Shown: positions 1 through 4,639 of the stretch, one piece after another | Numbering within the stretch: position 1 is the first letter of the stretch | Layout: every line of letters begins with the position of its first letter | Assembly: GCA_964576475.1 (NCBI GenBank) | Contig: CAZNVG010000031.1 | Coordinates: forward strand, 1 to 11,481 | Source: CAZNVG01 sp964576475 | GTDB taxonomy: Bacteria; Patescibacteriota; Saccharimonadia; Saccharimonadales; CAZNVG01 | DNA: 11,481 nt | Direction: 5' to 3' | Made by a program: the position numbers and the translations under genes | The notes under the pieces: generated by a model | The model's input: the letters and a program-made list of their open reading frames with translations, nothing else | Databases searched by the model: none | What the model was told of the DNA's origin: nothing

Positions 1-207
1 TTGCCGAGGATTTGTTTGAGGGTGATTGTTTAGATAGCGCATGTGTTTCTCTACAAAGGGTATAAGTTTGTCTGGGTGTAATACTGCATCAGCACTGTAA
101 CTAGGGCCTGTATTGTAGGATATGTCTTGCTCTATAAGCATCAACTCGGCACGCACAGCGACACCCTCTTCTGATGCGAAGAGGTTGGTTTTTTTAATAG
201 TAGCCAT
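1..207 (-). CDS. Hypothetical protein, C-terminal part cut by window edge
   Basis: The frame is open from an ATG at 207 to the first base of the window (69 codons, no stop), so only the N-terminus is visible. It begins MATIKKTNLFASEEG and contains the polar stretch DISYNTGPSYSADAVLHPDK followed by a probable helix (LIPFVEKHMRYL). No signal peptide, membrane segment or catalytic motif is seen. The start lies 2 nt after the stop of the 19-codon reading frame upstream, so the two are probably co-transcribed and translationally coupled. A weak purine-rich AAGGT sequence lies at the end of that small frame. I do not recognise the family with certainty. Coding potential is judged from plausible amino-acid composition and gene-to-gene spacing. 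Confidence 0.7.
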   Translation of the reverse strand, partial: MATIKKTNLFASEEGVAVRAELMLIEQDISYNTGPSYSADAVLHPDKLIPFVEKHMRYLNNHPQTNPRQ

Positions 208-209
208 GA

Positions 210-269
210 CTAAACTACCTTAGCCTTCTTGGGCTTTTTCTGCTCTTTACGACCTTTATCTTTGGACAT
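210..269 (-). CDS. 19-residue Lys-rich small protein
   Basis: This is a very short frame, MSKDKGRKEQKKPKKAKVV, ending in TAG. It has a good ribosome binding site (GAAAGGAAAC, AAAGGA about 6 nt before the ATG). About half of the residues are Lys or Arg, so it would be a strongly basic, probably unstructured peptide. It sits 2 nt upstream of the hypothetical gene at the window edge and just downstream of a 15-bp dyad. It could be a genuine small basic protein that binds nucleic acid or ribosomes, or a translated leader whose role is to couple translation into the next gene. From memory, short proteins beginning MSKDKG occur in other bacteria, but I cannot verify homology. The function is unknown. 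Confidence 0.55.
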   Translation of the reverse strand: MSKDKGRKEQKKPKKAKVV

Positions 270-281
270 ATGTTTCCTTTC

Positions 282-296
282 GGTCGGTTACCGACC
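282..296. promoter_or_regulatory. Perfect 15-bp dyad, candidate operator
   Basis: GGTCGGT-T-ACCGACC is a perfect inverted repeat with 7-bp arms around a single base. It lies between the minus-strand promoter candidate and the ribosome binding site of the 19-codon gene. Its position fits a repressor site, or an RNA hairpin at the 5' end of the mRNA. No U-run follows it on either strand, so a terminator is unlikely. Confidence 0.45.
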
Positions 297-341
297 ATTG
301 CCTCAAGGGGCTTCATCGCTTATATAAGCTGTCTAGTTACC

Positions 342-371
342 AGTATACTCCTCTGGAGACCGTTATGCTAA
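342..371 (-). promoter_or_regulatory. Candidate promoter for the leftward small-protein pair
   Basis: Read on the minus strand, TTAGCA (366-371) and TATACT (342-347) are separated by 18 bp. The -10 matches the consensus at 5 of 6 positions and the -35 at 4 of 6. This gives a leader of about 65 nt that includes the dyad at 282-296. A second AT-rich hexamer, TATATA, lies nearer the gene and is an alternative -10. Confidence 0.35.
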
Positions 372-375
372 TCTC

Positions 376-404
376 TTGACATGCACTAACTTTGTGGTTA
401 TGGT
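376..404 (+). promoter_or_regulatory. Sigma70-type promoter driving the acetyltransferase leader
   Basis: TTGACA (376-381, perfect) and TATGGT (399-404) are separated by 17 bp. Transcription should start near 411, directly at the ATG at 412, or a few bases either side. No promoter can fit between the terminator at 511-540 and the gene at 564. This promoter is therefore the most likely source of the acetyltransferase mRNA, by read-through of that terminator. Confidence 0.6.
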
Positions 405-411
405 ATGCACT

Positions 412-489
412 ATGAACTATGTATTAAATATACATTCGACACAGCGCCGTATTCGCCAAATTTGGGGCGATAGATTACGCGTGCGCTAA
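412..489 (+). CDS. Possible 25-residue leader peptide
   Basis: The frame ATG (412) to TAA (487-489) encodes a peptide starting MNYVLNIH and ending WGDRLRVR. It begins exactly 7 bases after the -10 hexamer, so the transcript could be leaderless; no Shine-Dalgarno sequence is present. It is rich in Arg (six in the last 14 residues) and its end contains Arg-X-Arg twice. It lies upstream of an intrinsic terminator and of the acetyltransferase, which is the layout of a ribosome-mediated attenuator. Alternative readings are that the frame is chance or that it is a decayed remnant of an XRE-type regulator, since the IWGDRLRVR segment resembles the first helix of such proteins. Translation is unproven. 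Confidence 0.35.
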   Translation: MNYVLNIHSTQRRIRQIWGDRLRVR

Positions 490-510
490 AAGACACTTGC
501 AAACTACATC

Positions 511-540
511 AATCCCCCTAGTAAAACAGGGGGATTTTTA
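511..540 (+). terminator. Intrinsic terminator/attenuator upstream of the acetyltransferase gene
   Basis: AATCCCCC (511-518) pairs with GGGGGATT (529-536) around a 10-nt loop. The 8-bp stem is followed by TTTTA. It lies 23 nt before the ATG of the acetyltransferase gene and about 125 nt after the promoter, so it acts either as a conditional attenuator or as the end of a short separate RNA. An alternative pairing can be drawn that would disrupt it: GGGG (464-467) and GATT (473-476) with CCCC and AATC of the left arm. Confidence 0.7.
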
Positions 541-563
541 ATTACTCACATAAGGAAAAAACT

Positions 564-1079
564 ATGGAAGAAATACACTACGAAATATTCGATATAGCCA
601 ACAACAACCACAAAGCAGCAGCGAATTTACTACAAACATGGACAGCATCGGAACATATGATTCCACTCAGTTTCCAGAAAATTTCATCACACCTTTTAGG
701 CGTGCTTGCCTTCACGGGCAATGACAATGAGGTACTTGGCTATAGAGCAGTAACGGAGTCTTACGACAACGGAAACTGGCTTGAAATTGGCGGTATCGTC
801 ATCAATCCCGCTAAACGAGGTAGAGGCTTGGGCCAAATGGTTGCGAACAAACAGTTTCGATTAGCGAAAGAAACATACCCATCATCAAACTTTGTTATTT
901 TCGCAAATCCTACGAGCATTCGAATTTCTCAGAATCAAGGTTTTGAAGTTGTGTCGAGCTTATCAGACGTTCCAAGCGAAGCACTTGATCTGTGCAAACA
1001 GGAGTGCAAACAGTTCGCGTCTGCATGTAGTATGGGAAGAATTTGTTGTGATGAAATACTTGTTTATCGTCAGAAATAA
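564..1079 (+). CDS. GNAT-family N-acetyltransferase
   Basis: This 171-residue protein has the GNAT fold signature and should transfer an acetyl group from acetyl-CoA to an amine of unknown identity. Motif A is the beta strand WLEIGGIVIN (about 72-81) followed by the CoA pyrophosphate loop RGRGLGQ (85-91). Motif B is seen in FANPTSIRISQNQGF (about 113-127), where the substrate-side GF is typical. The length is normal for a stand-alone GNAT. The start is supported by AAGGA 7 nt before the ATG. The C-terminus carries five cysteines (144, 148, 155, 161, 162), a pattern that could bind metal or be redox-active. The gene is probably controlled by the upstream terminator. The substrate cannot be deduced from sequence; small molecule, antibiotic and protein N-terminus are all possible. 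Confidence 0.85.
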   Translation: MEEIHYEIFDIANNNHKAAANLLQTWTASEHMIPLSFQKISSHLLGVLAFTGNDNEVLGYRAVTESYDNGNWLEIGGIVINPAKRGRGLGQMVANKQFRLAKETYPSSNFVIFANPTSIRISQNQGFEVVSSLSDVPSEALDLCKQECKQFASACSMGRICCDEILVYRQK

Positions 1080-1127
1080 ATAGGCCGCATAGCGTTTCGA
1101 TCAACGAGTCGATCAATTCTATGCGGC
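1073..1127 (-). terminator. Hairpin with U-rich tail, likely terminator of the membrane-protein pair
   Basis: GCCGCATAG (1084-1092) and CTATGCGGC (1119-1127) form a perfect 9-bp stem. On the minus strand it is followed by CTATTTATTTC, which overlaps the last codons of the acetyltransferase gene. On the plus strand the next bases (GATATTC) are not U-rich, so termination is better supported for leftward transcription, though it may work both ways. The loop carries TCGATCAA twice (1097-1104 and 1109-1116). Confidence 0.5.
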
Positions 1128-1146
1128 GATATTCATCAGGTTCGCC

Positions 1147-1191
1147 GTGCGAGTCGAGCGGTTTTTGTTTTTTAGTCCGCTCGACTCGCAC
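1147..1191. repeat. 15-bp perfect inverted repeat with T-rich spacer
   Basis: GTGCGAGTCGAGCGG (1147-1161) and CCGCTCGACTCGCAC (1177-1191) are exact reverse complements around a 15-nt spacer dominated by T on the plus strand. Neither strand has a U-run after the stem, so it is not a standard intrinsic terminator. It lies 12 nt downstream of the membrane-protein pair and between two convergent units. It could be an mRNA 3'-end stabiliser, a transcription roadblock, a protein-binding dyad or a recombination site. Confidence 0.7.
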
Positions 1192-1203
1192 TCTCGTGAA
1201 CAC

Positions 1204-1503
1204 TCAGGCCTCCTCAGTCTTTCGAGCCTGTACGGCAAGCTTTAGTTTCTTGAAATGAAGCAACAGCATCAGGAGCAGAAATCCCACATCGATGCTGAAA
1301 AGAAGCTTCAAAAAACTCGATTCCACCAGCATGGTAACGCGAATCATACAGGCCGCGCTTGCTGCCGAAAGAAGAACCAGTGACGGAGTCGACTTGTATG
1401 AAGCATTCTGTAGCTGTACTGCACTGATTCTTATTGCAAGTCTCAGTGTCAGATACCCCAAGATTGCCAGCAGACCTACTAGCAACGCAGATGACATCTC
1501 CAT
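1204..1503 (-). CDS. Small membrane protein, three predicted helices (second of pair)
   Basis: This 99-residue protein of unknown family has three hydrophobic segments, at about 5-24, 40-60 and 64-83. A short basic and acidic tail ending KTEEA follows. A longer frame is open upstream, but ATG 1503 is chosen because AAGGAG lies 9 nt before it and because it starts 4 nt after the stop of the preceding gene. The upstream extension would overlap that gene entirely. No catalytic or ligand motif is seen. The two adjacent small multi-helix proteins suggest a heteromeric membrane complex, such as a small transporter, a holin-like pair or an immunity or adhesion accessory. None of these is demonstrated by the sequence. 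Confidence 0.7.
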   Translation of the reverse strand: MEMSSALLVGLLAILGYLTLRLAIRISAVQLQNASYKSTPSLVLLSAASAACMIRVTMLVESSFLKLLFSIDVGFLLLMLLLHFKKLKLAVQARKTEEA

Positions 1504-1507
1504 CAGC

Positions 1508-1849
1508 TCACTCTCCTTGTGTTTCTTGGATGTCTGTTTCCTTTGCAGCGAGCTGCTCTGCACCTTCTGACTTTCGACGTCGATAGGTACTACGTACCGC
1601 CATGACGCCATGGTAGCCGTGATACAGCACGCCGCCGAGCACCATTCCTGGAATAGAAATGTTGCCTGCAAACATCCGCACAATTGCTGCGAACAGAGCG
1701 ATATCGCACACGACCAGCACCACGTACTGAAGCATTCCGCTCAGTGAGCCGTTTTCACGTTGCCACTTGTTGATGTCACTTGCCTTACCCGTGCAGAAAA
1801 AGCTCAATCCGATCATGAGAATCAGTAGCGCAATCTGCGATTCATTCAT
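1508..1849 (-). CDS. Small membrane protein, three predicted helices (first of pair)
   Basis: This 113-residue protein has hydrophobic segments at about 5-20, 39-59 and 64-85. Between the first and second is a polar loop (KASDINKWQRENGS). After the third comes a basic patch, RSTYRRRK (86-93), and then an acidic tail. By the positive-inside rule the C-terminal tail should be cytoplasmic. The start at 1849 has a strong ribosome binding site (GGGAGGT, 7 nt before the ATG). The stop precedes the next gene by 4 nt, and that gene's ribosome binding site lies within the last codons, so this is a clear two-gene operon. I do not recognise the family. Confidence 0.75.
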   Translation of the reverse strand: MNESQIALLILMIGLSFFCTGKASDINKWQRENGSLSGMLQYVVLVVCDIALFAAIVRMFAGNISIPGMVLGGVLYHGYHGVMAVRSTYRRRKSEGAEQLAAKETDIQETQGE

Positions 1850-1906
1850 TAAAGTACCTCCCGACCACGTGTCGAAATCGTATACGCCGACCTGACGAAT
1901 GAAGTA

Positions 1907-1935
1907 TTTATACTACAAAATATTCATAAAAGCAA
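1907..1935 (-). promoter_or_regulatory. Candidate promoter for the membrane-protein pair
   Basis: On the minus strand, TTGCTT (1930-1935) and TATAAA (1907-1912) are 17 bp apart. The -35 falls inside the U-tract of the tmRNA terminator. Transcription would begin about 50 nt upstream of the first membrane-protein gene. The -35 is weak, so read-through from the tmRNA gene is an alternative. Confidence 0.4.
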
Positions 1936-1958
1936 AAACCCGACATATGAATGTCGGG
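1927..1958 (-). terminator. Intrinsic terminator of tmRNA
   Basis: CCCGACAT and ATGTCGGG (1939-1946 and 1951-1958 on the plus strand) form a perfect 8-bp stem with a 4-nt loop. On the minus strand it is followed by TTTTTGCTTTTAT. It starts 8 nt after the mature CCA end of the tmRNA. Confidence 0.85.
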
Positions 1959-1966
1959 TACTTACT

Positions 1967-2377
1967 TGGTGGAGCTGCCGGGTACTGCCCCCGGGTCCGC
2001 CGGTTCACGTCGTTGGACGTCTACAGGTATAGGTCATTTATTGTGTCTTATAAAACGGGTGGACAAATGACCAAAGCGCCGTTTTAGCAACCCTATAGTC
2101 TTAGCACGAGCACTATGGGTCATAGAGTCGTGAGCAGTCAGATGATATGAGACCAGACACTCGTATCTGAAGTCCAAGTGAAGGCCGCAGTAGTTCTTAG
2201 GCTACTGCTGTTGCGAAAGTCTGAGGAACAAAAGCTGCTACGAAAGCTTCTTTTGCTGCAACAAAACGATCACGAAGTGATGTTTTTGCATCTACTTGTA
2301 AGTGCCCTATAACGCTGAGCAAGCGACCTGCTGTACCAACTTGTGAAAATCCAACGTCGAGCTTAAAATTCAGCCCC
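1967..2377 (-). ncRNA. ssrA: Transfer-messenger RNA (tmRNA), one-piece
   Basis: The RNA rescues stalled ribosomes: charged with alanine and bound by SmpB, it adds a degradation tag. The 5' end GGGGCTG and the 3' end CAGCTCC-ACCA pair as a 7-bp acceptor stem with a G3-U pair, the alanyl-tRNA synthetase identity element, and CCA is encoded. The 5' region contains the conserved tmRNA segment CTCGACGTTGG. The T-arm is CCGGG / GGCAGTA / CCCGG. The internal message has AGTAGAT-GCA at the resume point, which aligns with E. coli AGTAAAC-GCA. The gene is continuous rather than permuted, and its 411 nt is at the long end of the usual size. The T-loop GGCAGTA lacks the usual TTC. A promoter and a terminator flank it directly. 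Confidence 0.95.
2197..2289 (-). other. tmRNA proteolysis-tag reading frame, 30 residues
   Basis: The resume codon GCA is at 2289-2287 and the stop TAA at 2199-2197. The tag begins AKTSLRDRF, continues with Ala/Val/Phe-rich sequence and ends QTFATAVA. The resume position is set by aligning the upstream AGTA of the E. coli tmRNA. The Ala-rich hydrophobic end is suitable for ClpXP-type proteases, though it ends AVA rather than the common LAA. At 30 residues the tag is far longer than the 8-15 typical of most bacteria; mycoplasmas also have long tags. Confidence 0.8.
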
Positions 2378-2386
2378 ATCTCGCTT

Positions 2387-2415
2387 ATGATACAAGGTTT
2401 CGTTGTATTTCGCAA
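2387..2415 (-). promoter_or_regulatory. tmRNA promoter
   Basis: On the minus strand, TTGCGA (2410-2415) and TATCAT (2387-2392) are separated by 17 bp, and the mature 5' G lies 10 nt downstream of the -10. The promoter fits entirely in the space between the stop of the efflux gene (2424) and the RNA. The mature 5' end may be made by RNase P cleavage of a slightly longer precursor. Confidence 0.6.
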
Positions 2416-2423
2416 TAGATGTC

Positions 2424-3704
2424 TTACGCCGGCAATACTTCGTGCAATATCTTCTTGGGTTGTCTGTAGAAGATATTGAAGAGTAAGCCTCCGGCTATGA
2501 TCGTGGCGCCACCAACCATTACTGGAACACTAATACCGAGCGTGGCGACATAGCCACTGATTATCGCAGGAATCGACTGAGCTAATGCCTGCACACTTGC
2601 ATCAATACCGAGCACCTCGCCCTGCATCTCAGGTCCAACAGATTTGCTTACCAGTGCAGTTGAGTTTGCCAAGGTGAGTCCGTTGAAGATTGCGATGAAC
2701 GGCGCCACCATGAGTAGCTGCGCTGTGTTGTGCGGAAACAACTGTAAAAAGAGTGCGATTCCTGTACCAAACAAACTCACTCGCAAAATCGTACTATTCT
2801 TAAACCGTGATAGTAGCGGAGTTAAAGTTGCCTGGCTAATCGCAATCCATATACCGATGTATGCAAAGAAGTCGCCGACATTATTTTGTTTGAAACCTAG
2901 TTTCTGTATGAGCAGAATTTGAAAGAACGTCGTAAAGAAGGTGAATCCACCCCAGTAGAGGAAGTTTGATCCAAACACAACCCTCAACCCAGGGCTCAAT
3001 GCCGCTTTTTTAATGTTCTGTAGTGATTGGCCCCATAAAAGTTTCAGTTTGTCATTGATATGTTTATGTGTCTCAGGCAATAACGTCAGGACGAGCACCA
3101 TATTGATGGCGCTTAGTATCGCAGTAAACCAAAATGGCGTAGCAGTATCGAACCAGCTCGGCGTATTAAACAGTCCGAAGAAACTAACACCGCCAGCTGC
3201 AAGTCGTGCTCCGAGATACGGACCAAGCACAAAACCTAGTCCAAAGCAGGCACCTATGAGACCAAAGTTTCGCGTTCGATGCTCCTTGCTGCTAACGTCT
3301 GCTACGACTGCACGAGCAACACTGATGTTTCCACCGGTAACACCATCAAATCCACGAGCAAAGAACAACAGTGGAATATTTTTTGTCAGAATAGCAATTG
3401 CAAAGAGAACGTATCCCAACGCCGTGCCCGCCAAACTAAAGCCAAGTACTTTCTTTCGTCCAAATCTATCAGAAAGTTGTCCTAGAATTGGCGTTGCGAA
3501 AAACTGCATGAGCGGATAGATTGCTGTCAACCATCCAAGCATTATAAGTGAACCGTTGTAGCTGTAGCCTGCAGGTTGAAATATTTTGAAAATCAGCTGA
3601 GGCAAAACCGGTATCAATATCCCTACGCCTAAAACGTCTAGAAATACCGTGAACAACACAATTGGCAACGCCTTGCCTTCTAGTTTTGATTCTTTCTTAG
3701 CCAA
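2424..3704 (-). CDS. MFS efflux transporter, DHA1/TetA-like
   Basis: This 426-residue inner-membrane protein of the major facilitator superfamily has about 12 hydrophobic segments. The DVLGVGILIPVLPQL stretch in helix 1 and motif A, GQLSDRFGRKK (loop 2-3), are typical of drug:H+ antiporters of the DHA1 family. A motif-C-like GLGFVLGPYLGA in helix 5 marks an exporter rather than an importer. Tetracycline-pump-like residues (FARGFDGVTGGNISVARAVVAD) occur in helix 4. The start is TTG at 3704, with AAGGA 7 nt upstream; no suitable ATG lies nearby. It is 31 nt downstream of the flavin oxidoreductase gene and probably shares its promoter, suggesting export of the same toxic compound or its product. 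The substrate is unknown, and tetracycline specificity should not be assumed. Confidence 0.9.
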   Translation of the reverse strand: MAKKESKLEGKALPIVLFTVFLDVLGVGILIPVLPQLIFKIFQPAGYSYNGSLIMLGWLTAIYPLMQFFATPILGQLSDRFGRKKVLGFSLAGTALGYVLFAIAILTKNIPLLFFARGFDGVTGGNISVARAVVADVSSKEHRTRNFGLIGACFGLGFVLGPYLGARLAAGGVSFFGLFNTPSWFDTATPFWFTAILSAINMVLVLTLLPETHKHINDKLKLLWGQSLQNIKKAALSPGLRVVFGSNFLYWGGFTFFTTFFQILLIQKLGFKQNNVGDFFAYIGIWIAISQATLTPLLSRFKNSTILRVSLFGTGIALFLQLFPHNTAQLLMVAPFIAIFNGLTLANSTALVSKSVGPEMQGEVLGIDASVQALAQSIPAIISGYVATLGISVPVMVGGATIIAGGLLFNIFYRQPKKILHEVLPA

Positions 3705-3735
3705 ACTTTTGTCCTTTCAATTTTGCAAATTCGTC

Positions 3736-4275
3736 TCAACTATACCACTTCTTTACTATTTCAGAAATCTGCGCCTTACCATCGCTGATCAGGTCTTCTG
3801 GGCTATGTTCAGTTTTGTTAAATCCATGCACAAAGACATGCTCAATATCAGTGATACCAGCAAATTTGAGATTCGCATCAAGCATATCGGTAACGTAGTC
3901 ATTAACTCCAGGGCTTGTATTGCCGCCGCTCGTCATGATGATCAATGCCTTTTTGCCAGACAACAGTGGCTTTGGGCCTTCAGCTGTAAACTCGAAAGCT
4001 CGACCAGGAATCCATACCTGATCCATCCATGCTTTGATAGCACCCGGTGCATCAAAGTTCCATATAGGAAATGAGAGTACAAGATAGTCCGCACTCTGCA
4101 GATCATCAAATGCCTTACCGCCGTCATTTAATGGCAGTAGTGATGGCTGGTTTGCTACCAAGTCAGTATCGATTACTTCTGTTTTGTCCTTTACAGACTC
4201 AACAAAGAACTCCTTAAGCTCTTTACTATAGCTTCCCTCTCGCGGCGAAAAGTGAACGTTTAATGTTTTAGTCAT
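3736..4275 (-). CDS. Flavodoxin-fold NAD(P)H quinone/azo oxidoreductase
   Basis: This 179-residue protein of the Flavodoxin_2 / AzoR-MdaB group is expected to bind FMN or FAD and carry out two-electron reduction of quinones, azo or nitro compounds with NAD(P)H in the cytoplasm. The phosphate-binding loop is HFSPREGSYSKEL (8-20). PIWNFDAPGAIKAWMDQV (70-87) matches the flavin-contacting region (PMYNF in AzoR). IIMTSGG (112-118) is the second flavin loop. ATG 4275 is preferred over an upstream start because a near-perfect AAGGAGGTG lies just before it and the 19-residue extension overlaps the promoter dyads. It heads an operon with an efflux pump. The name azoreductase is conventional; quinone reductase is at least as likely. 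Confidence 0.8.
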   Translation of the reverse strand: MTKTLNVHFSPREGSYSKELKEFFVESVKDKTEVIDTDLVANQPSLLPLNDGGKAFDDLQSADYLVLSFPIWNFDAPGAIKAWMDQVWIPGRAFEFTAEGPKPLLSGKKALIIMTSGGNTSPGVNDYVTDMLDANLKFAGITDIEHVFVHGFNKTEHSPEDLISDGKAQISEIVKKWYS

Positions 4276-4306
4276 AACACCTCCTTGTGTCTGTTTTAGC
4301 TTTTTG

Positions 4307-4357
4307 CTATACTTTGTATAGTAACTAAACAAGGTATAGTTTGTAAAGTAACTTTAC
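4307..4357. promoter_or_regulatory. Operator/promoter region with two dyads and a 13-bp direct repeat
   Basis: CTATAC-TTT-GTATAG (4307-4321) and GTAAAGT-A-ACTTTAC (4343-4357) are both perfect inverted repeats. In addition TTGTATAGTAACT (4314-4326) recurs as TTGTAAAGTAACT (4341-4353), 27 bp apart with one mismatch. The region lies 32-82 bp upstream of the oxidoreductase start and contains hexamers usable as -35/-10 (minus-strand TTTACA 4342-4347 and TACTAT 4318-4323, 18-bp spacer). A regulator bound here would block the promoter. A winged-helix HxlR/YodB-type sensor is plausible by analogy with azoreductase genes in Firmicutes. Confidence 0.55.
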
Positions 4358-4369
4358 GAAATATAGTAA

Positions 4370-4469
4370 NNNNNNNNNNNNNNNNNNNNNNNNNNNNNNN
4401 NNNNNNNNNNNNNNNNNNNNNNNNNNNNNNNNNNNNNNNNNNNNNNNNNNNNNNNNNNNNNNNNNNNNN
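4370..4469. other. Assembly gap of 100 N
   Basis: Exactly 100 unknown bases, the conventional size for a scaffold gap of unknown length. A divergent regulator gene for the oxidoreductase/efflux operon could be missing here. Gene order across the gap is not certain. Confidence 0.99.
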
Positions 4470-4479
4470 AGTGGGTATA

Positions 4480-4508
4480 TTGACCTTACGCTAATTCTGT
4501 GCTACAAT
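4480..4508 (+). promoter_or_regulatory. Strong promoter for the DEAD-box helicase gene
   Basis: TTGACC (4480-4485) and TACAAT (4503-4508) are 17 bp apart. TG at 4500-4501 gives an extended -10 (TGC-TACAAT). Transcription should start near 4515, leaving a 5' leader of about 125 nt before the start codon. Confidence 0.75.
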
Positions 4509-4546
4509 GTGTTCTAATTGTTTTTAGTGAAGTTTGGCATTGATCT

Positions 4547-4570
4547 CCGTCGCCAGTTCATCACTGACGG
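4547..4570 (+). promoter_or_regulatory. Small hairpin in the helicase mRNA leader
   Basis: CCGT (4547-4550) and CAGT (4554-4557) pair with ACTG (4563-4566) and ACGG (4567-4570), with a 3-nt bulge and a 5-nt loop. Long structured leaders are common on cold-induced RNA helicase mRNAs, but nothing here proves that role. The rest of the leader shows no terminator. Confidence 0.3.
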
Positions 4571-4639
4571 ACGATTACAATATCACTACGAACGCTCTCT
4601 TATTTGAATTGAAGCTGTTCTAAACCAAAAGGAAATATT

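Noticed and set aside
1147..1191. Integron attC or IS terminal repeat
   Set aside because: The arms lack attC core sites (no GTTRRRY), no integrase or transposase is nearby, and no target duplication was seen.
1204..1683. 159-codon form of the second membrane protein
   Set aside because: The extra 60 residues overlap the first membrane-protein gene in another frame; the start at 1503 has its own ribosome binding site.
1899..2087. 62-codon plus-strand frame
   Set aside because: It lies across the tmRNA terminator and the tRNA-like end of the tmRNA on the opposite strand, and has no ribosome binding site.
2197..2415. 72-codon minus-strand frame
   Set aside because: Only its last 30 codons are used, as the tmRNA tag. 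The upstream part is tmRNA 5' structure and promoter.
3013..3519. 168-codon plus-strand frame opposite the efflux gene
   Set aside because: It is antisense to conserved transmembrane coding sequence, has a Pro/Arg/Ser-rich composition typical of shadows, and has no ribosome binding site.
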